This document shows positions 1 through 12,181 of a DNA stretch of 64,000 bases, one piece after another. The stretch spans positions 62,001-126,000 of the forward strand of contig QANT01007323.1 of NCBI GenBank assembly GCA_003254885.1, written 5' to 3'. Origin of the DNA: Purshia tridentata (lineage: Eukaryota; Streptophyta; Magnoliopsida; Rosales; Rosaceae). Within the stretch, counting starts at the first letter, position 1; each line of letters begins with the position of its first letter. The translations under genes were made by a program, and so were the position numbers. The notes beneath the pieces are model-generated. The model was not told the origin of the DNA. It ran no database searches and saw only the letters and a program-made list of their open reading frames with translations.

Positions 1-580
1 TATGTATGTGTTGATGGTGATGGGACAGTTCCAGCGGAATCAGCCAAGGTTCGTTGACCTCGCCTGTCCATGATTCCAACCAAACTTTCACTTATTCATA
101 TTTGGTTGGGTCATTGGTATGAAGTTAAAATTATGAATTGCCAATCTTACAAGCTGCCTATCTTTTGTTGAATACCAGGCAGATGGGCTCCATGCAGTAG
201 CAAGGGTTGGAGTCCCTGGTGAGCATCGAGGAATTCTTTGTGAGCCTCATGTATTCCGGATACTCAAACACTGGTTGAAGGCAGACCATGACCCTTACTA
301 CAACCCTGTGAACGATTATGTGATTCTACCCACTGCATTTGAAGTGGAGAGGCACAAAGAGAAAGGTTTAGAAGTAACATCTCTGAAAGAAGAATGGGAA
401 ATTATTGCGAGCGACCAAGATGATCCTGAGAATGTAGCTGCAGATGGAAAGCCTATGGTGAGCTCCATATCTGTTTCTCAAGAGGGAGCCGAGGCTTGTG
501 CAACTGTTACAGTTCACCCTCAGAATGAGGGCAAGCAGCATGTGGAGCTTAATGCTCTAAGTGTGTCGGTCGATGCCTGA
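1..580 (+). CDS. LCAT4: Lecithin-cholesterol acyltransferase-like 4 (phospholipase), 3' end only
   Basis: Partial gene cut by the left edge of the window. Two exons are visible: 1-48 and 179-580, separated by a GT-AG intron with phase 0. The first exon encodes the acid loop DGDGTVPAESAK, typical of the LCAT/PSAT alpha/beta-hydrolase family, where the Asp precedes the catalytic His. The second opens ADGLHAVARVGVPGEHRGIL; its GEHRGIL contains the likely catalytic His, followed by LKHWLKADHDPYYNP. The tail is acidic and poorly conserved and ends in TGA at 578-580. Plant LCAT4-type enzymes are soluble phospholipase A1-like lipases acting on phosphatidylcholine; this activity is inferred from family membership. 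The nucleophile elbow and lid must lie upstream of the window. PSAT/PDAT relatives are less likely because of the short C-terminus. Confidence 0.85.
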
Positions 581-1142
581 ATAAAGCCAATGCATGTGTT
601 CTATTTCGTTAAAGACCGTCCTGGATCTTCTGTATGGCCACCATTCATGTGATTAAATCCGCTTGTGTGATTAATAGCTTGTACATAGGAGCTTTTCATG
701 ACTCATATTCCTTCCAAAGGTTGGATATGCAACTGTCATTGTATATATAACAAGATGATGAAATTCATTGTGATAATGCAATGGGTTGTGGAAGTTATGA
801 TCTCAGTAATGTGTTTATATTTTTTTTTTTTTGGTAGTATGAATGCCAAATTCTCATTTCTATTTAGCAGTAAATTCTTAGCATTAAATTCCAAATATTT
901 AGCGGTAAACGCTCAGCCCCAATTCCAAATATGCAACTGTCCTTTCAGATTAATGGGTGAGAGATACAGAAATTTCTTAGCATCTAATTCCAAATATGTG
1001 AAAATTTGACATTAAAAGTAAGCTCGAAACAAACCAAAACTGACAATGCTCCTTAATAATTTGAACCCATTAAACAGAAATGCTATCAATATAACAAATA
1101 CCCAATTCGATTCACTCCAAAACTAAAAGACCCAACAACAGC
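581..1142. other. Intergenic, convergent 3' flanks of LCAT4 and eL27
   Basis: The two neighbouring genes converge on this stretch. It should hold both 3' UTRs; a short AT-rich tract with a T run lies near 820. A 103-codon open frame here has no coding character. No gene seen. Confidence 0.6.
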
Positions 1143-1550
1143 TCAAAACCTAAGCTTGCTAAAGAACCACCGGTTCTTGCCACTCTTGAATCGGTCTTCC
1201 AACCTCGCCTTGGTCTCCTTAGCCGCCGCCACCTTCTTGTCGCGTGACTGCAACGCGTCGACGGTTACCACCTCCTTGAGGTCGACGTCGAGGTTGTAGC
1301 GCGTCGGCATCAAGTGCTGGTAGTTGACAAGCTTAATGAAGGCCTTCACCCGAGACTTCTTAGCCGTCTTCTTGGCCGAGTCCTTACGGATCACCTTGCT
1401 CGGGTACTTGGCTATCCCCGCAACCAAACAGTGCCCGTACGGCCTGTCACGTGTCCCGTCGTCGAAGGATTTCACGATCACGGCTTTCCTGCCAGCGTAG
1501 CGCCCCTGCAGGAGAACCACTGCTTTGTTTGCCTTCAGGAATTTCACCAT
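1143..1550 (-). CDS. RPL27: 60S ribosomal protein eL27
   Basis: Single-exon gene of 135 codons, the full length of plant eL27. It starts [20 protein letters not shown], which is the KOW motif region (about residues 5-40), continues with the [12 protein letters not shown] segment and ends in the family signature [11 protein letters not shown]. The protein is a structural part of the large cytosolic ribosomal subunit. Codon use is GC-rich at third positions, as expected of a highly expressed gene, in contrast to the AT-rich surroundings. Upstream (higher coordinates) lie a telo-box and site II elements, the usual promoter signature of plant ribosomal protein genes. The lack of introns is usual for plant RPL27. 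I see no defect. Confidence 0.97.
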   Translation of the reverse strand: MVKFLKANKAVVLLQGRYAGRKAVIVKSFDDGTRDRPYGHCLVAGIAKYPSKVIRKDSAKKTAKKSRVKAFIKLVNYQHLMPTRYNLDVDLKEVVTVDALQSRDKKVAAAKETKARLEDRFKSGKNRWFFSKLRF

Positions 1551-1587
1551 TTTCTCTTTCTATTTGTTTTTCTCGGGAAAACTTTGG

Positions 1588-1796
1588 AAACCCTAAGAAA
1601 ACTCAGAGGCTGCGTAAAAGAGAAGCAGACACTAGCCAAGTGATTAGGTTTATATACCTTACAGCGATCCGAGGATTTGGTTTTTGTTTGTTTTTTTTGG
1701 TTTGGGTCTTCACTCTTTTCATTAAAGGCCCAAGAGGCCGAACCAGGCAAGGCCTAGGCGCAAAGACTAAGGGCACAAAAGGCCCATAAAGCCCAA
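1588..1796 (-). promoter_or_regulatory. Telo-box and site II (TGGGCY) promoter elements of eL27
   Basis: AAACCCTAA (telo-box) lies at 1588-1596, about 40 bp upstream of the eL27 start codon. Three TGGGCY site II motifs, read on the minus strand, lie near 1727-1733, 1781-1786 and 1790-1795. This pairing is known to drive translation-machinery genes through TCP and telo-box binding factors. Function here is inferred from motif and position only. Confidence 0.6.
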
Positions 1797-1849
1797 CGGT
1801 CTAACACCATGGTTCATATCAGTACAATACTGCAAATAAACGAACCAAG

Positions 1850-2122
1850 AACCTGTTTGACACTGTATGTTAGGAAGCTTGTGCTCAGTAGTGCCTTGTT
1901 GAAAAGAACATTCAAATTTTTATAAAAATTCTAAGTGTTTCGTGTAAAACATTTTTAAAGACTTTTATTTAAAAGAGCTTTTATAACCCATTTAAAAGTG
2001 TTATTATAACTTATTTAACTACTTAAAATTACTTTTATAACTTAGAAACACTTTTAATTATTTATGTCAAATTCTATCAAAAGTGTTTTTAGTAGTTCTA
2101 AAAGCAATGTCAAATAAGCCAT
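1850..2122. mobile_element. Candidate MITE in the eL27-CYSTM intergenic region
   Basis: A short AT-rich block begins CCTGTTTGACACTG and ends with the near-inverse CAATGTCAAATAAG, with many TTTATAA and AAGTGTT repeats between. This resembles the abundant non-coding hAT-type MITEs of dicots whose ends read GTTTGNCA. I could not fix a target-site duplication, so the exact ends are uncertain. Confidence 0.35.
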
Positions 2123-2980
2123 AAGTACAATTACTATTGTATGAAAGTCTAGGTTTCAATGCAATTAATTATCATGATCTTCTTTTCATTTCTTCCTTGT
2201 ATTTTTTGAAGGAATCAACATGTTGATCAAACTAGCAACATCAATGAATTGCAATATGCGGATCCTGTGTGGAGGTTTGTTTCCATTACGGGGTTGAATA
2301 AGGTGACTTAGTGAGGAGGACACTCCTTTCATAGTCTTTCTTTTCTCTTTGTTTCTACCAAGTTATGAATAATATTCTCATATAAAAGATTATGTCTGGA
2401 AATTCAGGAAACTAACTAAATTAGAAAGATGACGGGAAACAATAATGTTTAGGAAGAGAAGGTGCATTTTTTGTTGAACATGTTTATTCACCACTTTGTG
2501 TTGCTGGTTTAATGTTTAGGAAACTAAATTAAGCTGGTATAAAACTCTGTTTGGGTTATTACTTTGGCTTTCTGCTCTATTGTCTTTGTCAATTCTATCA
2601 TGCATGTGTGTCCAGTTGTGTTGTTTATATGCAACTATATATGCAAGGGCAATTGTATATCACCCTTAGTTGCGCTTCTAGCCTTGTGGCATTGCAAGCA
2701 GCATATGCAAATGCAAGTTGGTGACATATATTATATATATGAGAGACAAACTTGCATTAATTGTTGCTTGTCTAGCTTGTCGATCACTCATTAGATGTCA
2801 ACTATAATAACTAGAATTTGAACTCTTGGTAACATATAACAAATTTCTATTTTGTATAAAATTGTACACATACAAAGAAGAAATCTCACTGTATGGAAAT
2901 CAACATAAACACAAGGGAAGATTCTTGAGAGAGCGGCATGAACCACATACGAATAAATTAAAAACCCTTTAATTAAGAAT
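2123..2980. other. Intergenic, no gene seen
   Basis: AT-rich spacer between the MITE candidate and the 3' end of the CYSTM gene. It should contain the CYSTM 3' UTR near 2900-2980. A 76-codon open frame at 2564-2794 has no recognisable product. Confidence 0.5.
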
Positions 2981-3567
2981 TTAAAAGATGGAGCAGGGCA
3001 AGCAGCACAAATCGCAGAGGCAGCAGCAGAACATGGCAGAACAACTGCACAACAGAACCCAGGTATGTTGTTGAAACATTAATAAATTACCTAAAAATAA
3101 TTTGAGATAATTAATTGTAAGGGGTTGAGTTAAAAATGTTTACCATCCGGCCCAAAATCCACCACCACCTCTGTGATTATGAGATTTTTCTGGGTGCTGC
3201 TGGTGGGGAGCTGGTTGTTGTTGGGGGTACCCAACACCATGTTTCATGGGGTGACCAACTGGTGGTGGAACAACATAGGGACCTTGATTATTGTATCCTT
3301 GAACTTGTGGTGGGTAGGATTGTGGCGGCGGATACGCTTGTCCCGGCGGAGGATACGCGCCGGCAGGTGGCGGAGGAGGGTATGAAGTGGGTGGTGGTGG
3401 ATATACCCCTGCCATTTGGTTGAGTACTCAAGTTAATAAATGTTGGTATTTGATGAACAAAGTAAAATTAATGATTATGTTGGACTCGCCAATTTATATC
3501 ACATTCATCATAGACAACATTCAATATATATACCTGCAGCCTGGTGATAATGGTTGTAGTGACTCAT
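2981..3567 (-). CDS. Cysteine-rich transmembrane (CYSTM) protein, proline-rich
   Basis: Three exons on the minus strand: 3534-3567, 3144-3408 and 2981-3044, giving 120 residues. The short first exon gives MSHYNHYHQAAG, the usual MSxYNQ-like start of the family. Exon 2 encodes a long Pro/Tyr/Gly stretch of YPPP repeats and then GGGGFWAG. Exon 3 encodes a Cys-dense tail, CCSAMFCCCLCDLCCLP, followed by CSIF. Proline-rich N-terminus plus a terminal CYSTM segment is the plan of the WIH/PCC1-type CYSTM proteins, which are tail-anchored at the plasma membrane and linked to stress response. All splice phases agree (1, then 2), which supports the model although the first and last exons are tiny. The antisense frame at 3136-3423 is a shadow of the repeats. 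Confidence 0.85.
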
Positions 3568-5331
3568 GATGATCAATCTGAAAATGCTAAGATATTAATT
3601 GTTACAGGAAAAATGAGAATTATCAAGTAGAGGATGTTAATAGAGTGTTTGTTTATCTGCTTAACTGATAATGCGTACACGGTTTAATGGTTATGTATGT
3701 GTATGGTCTTATAGCAGTTATATTCATACATGGCGGCCTCAAACGCGTGGATATAGGAAGATCAGTTGCCTTTTCTCTCCTATAAGGCTATAACCTATCA
3801 TGCTGCGACGCGTGGCGTACTGACCTCTTCTTTCTTGGGTAAGTGAAGTTGATGCTTTCAAAGTCAAGGAGAAGGTTCTATTCTGCATTTCTGGTTCATT
3901 TCAAACTGATGGACCCCAGGAAGGTAGGGAGAAGCAGCACTATGTTTATTGTTTGCTACTTTGCTTCTGGATGATGGTAAAGCAAAGCATGTTTAATATC
4001 TTATAATATAAGTAAGGATTAGTCTGAAACTCTGAATAGGCACATTCCTTACACATCTACTTTGTTTCCACATGAATACTAATATGTAACATGACTAACA
4101 TCACATTTTTTAACATTCTCATTTTAACACTTCTGGCTCACTAGTGACTACTAATATATATATAATGTTTTAACATAATTAAATATCTCATTGTGATATA
4201 ATTTTAGTACTAAAAAAAATATCTCAATTGTGATATAATTGATGGCCTACTACAAATAAATCAATAAAATTTTTCAAAATACATATTAGTCAATACACTT
4301 TTTCACAATTTCATTTTAGTCACTATTGACCAAAATGAGAAAATATAAATTACAATAGATCAATAAACATACATTGCTGTGTAGATTTAAATTGTATTAG
4401 GTTTGTGTTTAACCGTTACGTAATAATACGGCCCAAAGCCCGAATTTAAACCCTGAACTATAAACTCTATAACTCTATCTCTAAATCTTAAACCTCATTT
4501 CTATATCCTAAATCAAATCAAGAACAATGTTGTAATTTTATGCTTATAAGTAGTGAAAAAAGGAAATGGGCATATTAGTATTTTCTAACAAATAAATCAA
4601 AATACATAATATAAGTTAGTGAATTGGGCTTAATCACTAAAATGAGATAAACTTTTAAAACTTATTTGACTTTTATTGGAAAAGAATTCCAAATTGATAA
4701 TTATACAATATTGATATATAATATTAAATTAAAATGTAATTTTATATTTAATATATAAATGATAAAGAAAGATGAAAACTCTTTTTGGCTCTGCGAAGAT
4801 CACAAGATGAAATACTTGAATCAACCTACAAATTATTGGCTTTGTGTATACTTGGATGATTACTCTAGTTTTTATTTTCGAAGAAGTAACACTTGACTCT
4901 ATATTAGTTTAAGTATCGAGAAAAATTTAGGTGGAACGTTTATATCATACCATGATGTTAATGTGGTAGGACTGACTGACTACTAACCATTCATAAATTT
5001 GTTTTCATTTTTTAATGCACAAATAATGGTATTCTTTGATTACTCATTTAAGTGGGATCTCAAGGCCCATATATGTTCCTGGGCCTCCTGGCTAGTTTTC
5101 GTTTTCTTTTTGTCTGGGCTTCGGCCCACATTGTTAAAAAAATGAAACTTCAGAACCACTACTGTCCAAAGTATGTAGAACACAAAAAGATGCTTCCACC
5201 AGGGTAACTGATACCATACATATAGAATTTCTCTAACAATTGTGGCAGAAGCAGAGTGCTAATACCTCGTAATCACAGTGGAGCTAAGTACTAAGAAAAA
5301 CTAGGAACACTTTAATCTCCATTCAATTCAA
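3568..5331. other. Intergenic between divergent CYSTM and IMPL1 genes
   Basis: About 1.8 kb separating two genes transcribed away from each other, so it holds both promoters. The middle (about 4100-4750) is very AT-rich and repeats phrases such as TCACTA..AAATGAG, perhaps an old MITE, but I could not define ends. No coding sequence recognised. Confidence 0.5.
5064..5128 (+). promoter_or_regulatory. Cluster of site II elements upstream of IMPL1
   Basis: Four copies of TGGGCY or its complement (GGCCCA) occur at 5064-5069, 5080-5086, 5115-5120 and 5123-5128, some 200-270 bp before the IMPL1 start codon. Such clusters mark promoters of housekeeping genes, including many for organelle proteins. 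Regulation is inferred. Confidence 0.5.
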
Positions 5332-8300
5332 ATGGGCAGGTCCCTGGTCTTCTCCACAAACTGTCCTTTGAGATTTTCTCAAATACCCGGATCAATTATA
5401 CCACCTAATCGACCAAACCAGCCTCTTTTACTGAACTCAAGGCAACAATTACAACGTGGGTTTCAAAGATTTCGATATTCAATTGCCAAACCAACGAGAA
5501 CTCTCTGCACAAAAGCTGTTTTGTCTGAAATTCCAAATCAGAAGCAGTACGTGAAAGTGGGTGCCCAATCAACTGGACCCATACCACCTAGTCAGCTCAT
5601 TCAAGTGGTTGAGAATGCCGCTAAGACTGGTGCTGAGGTTTGCTCTCTAGCTCTGTGTGTGCGTGTTGTGTGTTTGTTTGAATGTGCCTTCATAATTCTG
5701 TAGTTCAAAGAAGAACCGAGATGGAATTTGCATTTATTTCTTGTTCAATGCTGGCTGGTCATGTACAATATCCGAGTTTGTTTGTTGGGATATGCGATTA
5801 TAAAAGATTTAATCCCGTGTGTATGTTAATTTTAGTAGGGAAACTTTACTGGTTGATAAGCCTAGCGTGTTAAGAAAATTGCTGCTTATGTTATCTGTTT
5901 GTATTTTCAGGTTGTTATGGATGCTGTTAATAAGCCCCGGAATATTACCTATAAAGGACTAACAGATTTGGTTACTGAGTAAGAATTAAATCAACTTGCT
6001 TTCACAAGTGGTGTATTTTTTATGCTTCAACTGACTTGTATTGATAACGCTTTCTAAAATAGGGTAGAGGTATAACACTTTGCATGTAGAGGTTGAAGCT
6101 TTTAAATTCAAGTAAGATTCACTTATTATAATACCCTGGACAAAATTTTCATGCGATATACGAACTCTTTCCAGAACAGATAAAAAGAGTGAAGCAGCAA
6201 TTTTAGAAGTTGTGAGAGAGAATTTCGCAGATCACCTTATTCTTGGAGAGGAGGGTGGAATTACTGGAGATACATCGTCTGATTATCTGTGGTGCATTGA
6301 CCCATTAGGTTCGTATATTTTAAGACATGGGTTCTGGGAGTTTCAATTTAATATGACAGAAATCTTCTGGGGTTTCAGAACACTATGTTGTGATATTTAC
6401 TTATATATATCCATCTGGCTGAATCTTGATTATTGAATCCTGTTTCTACAGGATAAAGAACACTTCCAGCATAATTGGTTTATCTTGATAGCATTGGTTG
6501 CTACAGCTTCTACACCTTTTGCTAGATAGTTTTGTAAAGCCTAGACAAATGACTTGAATAGATAATATATCTATTTATTCTGATATTGGCGAGCATGACT
6601 TGTGTGGAGTATTAGCTATTTTCTTTCATATCCGAGTTAGTTAGCCAAAAAAAAAAAAAAAACAAAGAGGATGTGGAAGTGTTCTTTATCATGTAAAAAC
6701 AGGGACACATGTTTGGTAGCTCATGGAAGTAGTCTAATTTGTATCATGTCATAATTAAAAATATTGCAGAAGATAGAATGCCATGATTTTTCCATTTTTA
6801 TGTATCTAAGGTGCAGGATAGGCATGCTTGTTAAATTTGGTCAGTTTAAGACCCCATTAAGTTTGACATCGTTTCATAAATATTTGTGTTTTGGAACATG
6901 ATTTATAGTAAATCACATACCAAGTTGTTTTGTTCACAATTCTTGCCTCCTAACTTTTTAATTTTTCTCTTTCCATAACTATGTCTAGCAGTAAAACATA
7001 AGCTTATATAGATAGATAGAAATTTATTATATTTATACATGAAAGTTTATAGATGGACTTCCTAATGACTAACACAAAATTGGAAAGACCTCTTTAGGGC
7101 AGTAACTGGTAACTAGGGTAGTAGGAAATCTACCTGGGATATTTGCTATCCAATTTCTTTTTATAGAAGTAACCTGAAAATTCTTATTTTTGTGTTTTCT
7201 GACCTCTGCGTAGATGGAACAACAAATTTTGCACATGGTTATCCTAGCTTTGCAGTTTCTGTGGGAATTCTATTTCGAGGAAAACCTGCCGCTGCTGCTG
7301 TGGTACTGATCACATATAGTAGATTGTATATAGTAGATTGTATTTGACAGCATGATTGCATATTTTGTTGATTTACCCTTATTCTCAAGCTTGAGCTGTT
7401 AGGATGTGGGCCAACCATTATTTATATTCTAATGTATGTTATTGACATAATGGAGAAATAATTTTAACACTCTGGTTTTTTCATTTATATTTTCAGGTAG
7501 AGTTTGTTGGGGGCCCTATGTGTTGGAATACCCGCACATTTTCTGCTAGTGCTGGTATGAAAATTTGGTCTAAATAGTTCTATCTCTGCTTTATTTGATT
7601 TTCAAAGTTAATTATATTCTTAAGCTTGAATTGATAATGTGTGTTATGTTAGGTGGGGGAGCATTTTGTAATGGCCAAAAAATTCATGTGAGCCAAACGG
7701 ATAAGGTTAGTATTTCTTTTATTAAAAAATATTTGACTTTTTGTAGCTATGCCAATCATATTCTTTTTCAGGGAGTGTCTGAATCTTATGTGATGGTAGA
7801 GTATTTGCAGCGGTATTTTGAGAAGGCATGTTGTGTTAGATAATTCCAAAGAAAAAATGGACTTGAGAGCCAACATCACTTATAGGGGCTAGATCCTATT
7901 GCTATTTGTCACTGAAATAAATTACAGCACTCTTAACGCTCCTTAAGATTTAGCATAGATATCTATCTTGCCAAGCTTGTTACACTAATTGGAAAGATGA
8001 GTCTTCCTAGGGGCCCTTGTGAACATGTCTCCCAATCTAATAGGATAAACAACAGTACAGAACCCTGACACAGACCTTCTGTTGAGATAACCCAATCTAC
8101 TTCAGAAATAAAACAACCACCAAAGTGTTAGGCATAAAGGTAGCAAGATAGAAACCAGAAGAGGTATAAAAGAGGAAGATGAACTATCTCATGAAACCCT
8201 TTTTTATGTTATTGAGGCCCACATTTCAGGTGGAACGATCTCTTCTTGTTACTGGATTTGGTTATGAACATGATGATGCATGGGCCACCAACATAGAGTT

Positions 8301-8404
8301 ATTTAAAGAGTTTACTGACATCAGCAGGGTAATAACCTTTCTATTTAGTCCTAAGCTATTTAGTTTTTGTTTGAGCCTTATGAGTAATTGCTTTTCCTAG
8401 TTGC

Positions 8405-8436
<32 letters not shown>

Positions 8437-9363
8437 TCGCCCCTAATTCTTCATGTCTATCAGCTTAACTTTTTGTTTTTATTATTCTTATCGCCCATTT
8501 TTTAATGTTTAGGGTGTTAGAAGGCTTGGTGCCGCTGCAGTAGACATGTGCCATGTAGCTCTTGGGATTGTAGAAGCATACTGGGAATATCGACTAAAGC
8601 CATGGGATATGGCAGCTGGTGTTTTGGTAATGTTTTGTTTTATTTTGCATTAAGGCACACAAACATAGCTTTCTGATATTTGATAGATATTGAATATTTT
8701 CAATTACTATATGATCATGATCTTACCACTTGGTTGTCTAGCTATGCTCATATGCACACATTGTAATGGGGTGGGTTGAATCGTGCATTACTGGAATTAA
8801 TTGAGAAGTCTTTATCATATTGGTCCAGTATTAAGTTTATCAATATTTATTATTAATTTGGCAGTGTATGTACCAGCATTTTCGTAGAGAACTACCACTC
8901 AAGTTTTTCAGTTACATATTTTATAATCTAACTTAATTGTTCTTGTGACCAAGTCACTATGAACCTTCTTATATTTCGGTTCTAAATTCTGAGTAGGGTG
9001 CAAGTCTGATAATATCATAGGGGATAACCGGATAAAAGATTGATTTCAATTATTCATAGAATTTCTTATTGCATTTCTGAGCAGATAGTTGAAGAAGCTG
9101 GAGGAATGGTTACTTGCATGGATGGTGGAAACTTTTGTGTATTTGATAGATCTGTTTTGGTATCTAATGGTGTGCTGCATGCCAAGGTTAGTCTTATCTG
9201 CTGATTTATCCGCAATCTGTTTTTAGGAAATGATTGTATAGAATTTAATTTTTGCGAAATGCAGCTTTTGGAAGGGATTGCACCTGCAACTGAGAAATTG
9301 AAGAGCAAAGGAATTGATTTCTCATTGTGGTATAAGCCTGAAAATTACAGGACTGATATTTGA
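5332..9363 (+). CDS. IMPL1: Inositol monophosphatase family phosphatase IMPL1, chloroplastic
   Basis: Ten exons: 5332-5637, 5911-5978, 6175-6308, 7214-7302, 7497-7554, 7653-7705, 8230-8328, 8513-8626, 9085-9186, 9265-9363; 373 residues, all phases consistent. Residues 1 to about 60 are rich in Ser, Arg and Gln with few acids, a plausible chloroplast transit peptide. The metal-binding motifs of the IMPase fold are present: EEGG at 150-153, DPLDGTT at 167-173 and WDMAAG at 300-305. IMPL1 hydrolyses myo-inositol phosphates and related sugar phosphates using magnesium, and is known to be plastid-targeted. Introns are short except intron 3, about 900 bp. The terminal DFSLWYKPENYRTDI is typical of plant IMPL1. 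Histidinol-phosphate phosphatase (IMPL2) is unlikely given the motif context. Confidence 0.95.
8405..8433. repeat. (CT)n microsatellite in an IMPL1 intron
   Basis: A run of about 14 CT dinucleotides lies in IMPL1 intron 7, upstream of the acceptor at 8512. It is an ordinary simple repeat, probably length-polymorphic. Confidence 0.9.
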
Positions 9364-9837
9364 AGCACCTGAGAATTACCTTTTTATTTTCTTTTCATTT
9401 TTTCCCAACCCTGCTGAAAACATCTCTTCAACAGAAAGCTGGTCTCTCTTGTACCATAATTCTTTTTGTACCCATTTTATGAATGAATTTCCCCCCTCCC
9501 TGACTGCCAGTTGTGACATGCATTTATTCAGAGTTCAGTGTACATGATAATACGGCACAGCATGTTATGCTATAAGGATATTGACTAGTTGTAATACTGT
9601 GGGTGTTTATGCCGTGGGTGATTATGATGTGATTGAACACATAACTGTATTTTTGAGATCAAAGCAGGATTAAGAAAACAGAATGTGAGTTTTGGGCAGT
9701 ACTTAAAAAGTGTAGCATTGTTTCATTATTCTGTTCTGATCATTTCTTACATATTCAATCTCGCATTTCTGATGTTAGATAAAAACTCAGAACATTATAA
9801 CTCTGCTCATAAGCGAAGTTATTGGGTATTCTGGGAC
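9364..9837. other. Intergenic, convergent 3' flanks of IMPL1 and PP2
   Basis: The two flanking genes converge, so this should be shared 3' UTR space. No further gene is seen. Confidence 0.6.
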
Positions 9838-10971
9838 TCAGTTTTTAGGACGAATCACGACACCCTTGATAACAAGTCCTTTCTTCCATTTCCCACCTTC
9901 ATATTCATACATTGAAAATTCAATGTTCCCGAGTTTCTCCGGCAATGCTCTGAATTCGCCTATTGGAACCTCTATCCATTCTCCTCTTGGGAGTTTCATC
10001 ATATTAACTTTATGTTCTTGCTTGTTACCATCCGGAAGAGTTAGTCTGGCATTCACTGGAACTTCCCATCCATACACTGTATCTCTGAACATTACCACGA
10101 ATGCTACCTCATATAGAGTTCCTGGTGACAGCTTTGTGGTCTCAAATTTTCCATGCACTTCTAGCCAGCATACATTTACCAGTTCAGCCACATCGACGAC
10201 GACATCACTGCAATGGAACTTAGAGTTGAGAATTGAGATGAACGGAAGTTGTACTAAGATTATGAAATATCAATTACTTCGTTGATTAAAGGAAATTATT
10301 ACATAGTCTGACATGTTATTATTGTCAAACTGTTAATATAAACTATTGATAAGGTGGACTTATTTGAATGTATGGTCCAAATTAACAGTCTAACAAAATA
10401 ACGTGAGAGGTTATAACTTAGAACCCAATTATGATATATGTACTGAAGTTTCTGGTACCTGGTTTCTGTCAGGGAGGGCCACTGCCAGTAACGATTGTCT
10501 CCAGCCCATGTGATTCCGAGGTCCCTTGCATACACCATAAAGCAGTTGTTGGACTTCTTGTCAACCCAATACTTCTGCAATAATGCTAATATTAATTATC
10601 AATTAATTATCATCACCATCATGATTGATTTCTAAATTCTTTTTCTTCACATTAGAGAGGCGTAAATATGAAAATTTTCAAAGTTATGCAGGACTTGCCT
10701 TTCTCTTTTGGTTTAAGAATATTCCAGCATGGAGTTGTTGAAGCAGGTTTTCCACCGAGGACTTGTTGATGGGTGAGTCGGCATCTTTCACAATGGCTTC
10801 ATAGTTATGGGGGAGCTGCTGCTGCTGCTTCACTTGTGGTGCTGTTGTTTTCTCCACTTCCTTAACTTGTTTCACTGCTGTGGCTTCATGGTTGTTGTGA
10901 TCAGCCATTGGTTCTTCTCTTCGCAGTTGTGGCTGTGATGAGGACTCATCTTGTGACAATCCTGCCCCCAT
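9838..10971 (-). CDS. Phloem protein 2-like lectin (PP2-A1 type)
   Basis: Three exons: 10699-10971, 10459-10574 and 9838-10207, for 252 residues. Residues 1 to about 65 are hydrophilic and Gln-rich (includes KQQQQLP); then comes PINKSSVENLLQQLHAGIFL, typical of PP2-A1. The PP2 domain follows: KYWVDKKSNNCFMVYARDL, ITWAGDNRYWQWPSL, CWLEVHGKF and the end FSMYEYEGGKWKKGLVIKG. PP2 proteins are sieve-element and companion-cell lectins that bind GlcNAc-type glycans. The join of exon 1 to exon 2 appears to use a GC-AG intron: the exon ends AAG and the intron begins GCAAGT, after which AAG TAT TGG continues the domain in phase 0. No GT donor nearby preserves the reading. Two related loci lie just upstream on the same strand. 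Confidence 0.9.
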
Positions 10972-12181
10972 CTCAATTCACACACACTTCTTCCATGGAA
11001 TGCCGTTCTTACATTTATATATATATAGCAAGACAGGGTTAACGTAGTCATTTTAATAGCATGTACATCGTGTAGAATTTTCATATGCATGCGTGTCACC
11101 GCCGAAGTTTGGAAAGCAAATGATTTGCGGATAGAAATTTGGGGTTTGGATGAGGATGAGGGTTGTAATTGTAACCCAAGAAAGATGCCTTATAAACCCC
11201 CTTTTTTCCCTTTTCTTTTTAAGTTTGCTGTTTCCTATGGTAATAATGTCAGGCTGAAGCACACAATGAGTTGGGAATCTTTGGAATTTCAACCACGTAG
11301 TAAAGCACTTGATTGGAGAAAGAGAAAGTAATCCGAATATCAGAAAGCCTTTATTATTCTATATGGTGAAGTTTTGTTTATTTATCATATATATTCCAAT
11401 ATTCAGCTGAAAAGCTTTTATTCTAGGATAAGGCATCACATGCATTATTTATTCCTTTTTGATAAGTAATATTTGCAAGTGGTGATGCTCATGTTGATTT
11501 AATTTGAGCAAGTGGAAGAATATCAAACGCTGAAGACACCAAGGGAAACCTTACTGCATGGTTCAATTTGGACAATTGATCGAAGAGCTCCCTTGACTGG
11601 TTTACTTCATATATATTTACAGTGGCTTTTTCCCCAAGCATAATAGAAGTTGGAAATCTATCCTCAGTAAATGAAATTAAAAATGAACTTTCTGTATCAT
11701 ATGTATGGGACGAGTTGAATTTGAACTCCCTCCTCTCTTTGAGTTAGAGGAGGACCAGAGTCGAACTTTTGTCACGGATGTGGGGCTAAGCACTGTGACA
11801 CTAGAGCTATATGCCACCACAAAATCTTGCCTTTACCAAAATAAAAGTGGTAAAAAACTGGGATATATCATAGTTCCAAGATGCCATGATTCTGAAGATA
11901 ATCAGCCTTTAAATATTAAACTCAAGATTTATTTTGTGTGCAGACAAGTTTCTGCTGCCCTCATAGATTTTAGGTAAAATTGGAATCCGCAGCCATACTG
12001 AGGTGCCATAATCATATAAACGAATCTTAATCTTAAACTTAATATGCAAAGAATCATCAACTTAATACATAAGGAAGTACCAATTACTAATTAGCTTATT
12101 AGAAAAGGAATCCTTGTCCAACAAGGTAGAGAAATCCTTATTGGAATTTACTTGTCTATCAGCCATAAGTCCAACATTGTC
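10972..12181. other. Intergenic between PP2 gene and PP2 pseudogene
   Basis: Holds the promoter of the PP2-A1-like gene (start 10971) and, on the far side, the flank of the PP2 pseudogene. A 90-codon open frame at 11705-11977 has an odd mix of direct and inverted short repeats but no recognisable domain. I see no gene. Confidence 0.5.

Noticed and set aside
698-1009. A 103-codon frame between LCAT4 and eL27
   Set aside because: It includes long T runs and has no recognisable domain; it lies where the two 3' UTRs should be.
3136-3423. A 95-codon frame on the plus strand opposite the CYSTM gene
   Set aside because: It is the antisense of the Pro/Tyr repeat exon; the minus-strand reading has matching splice sites and a family tail.
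11705-11977. A 90-codon open frame starting MGRVEFELPPLFELEEDQSR
   Set aside because: It has short inverted and direct repeats in the DNA, no domain, no fitting neighbours and no good promoter context; part of it resembles dispersed repeat text and not coding sequence.
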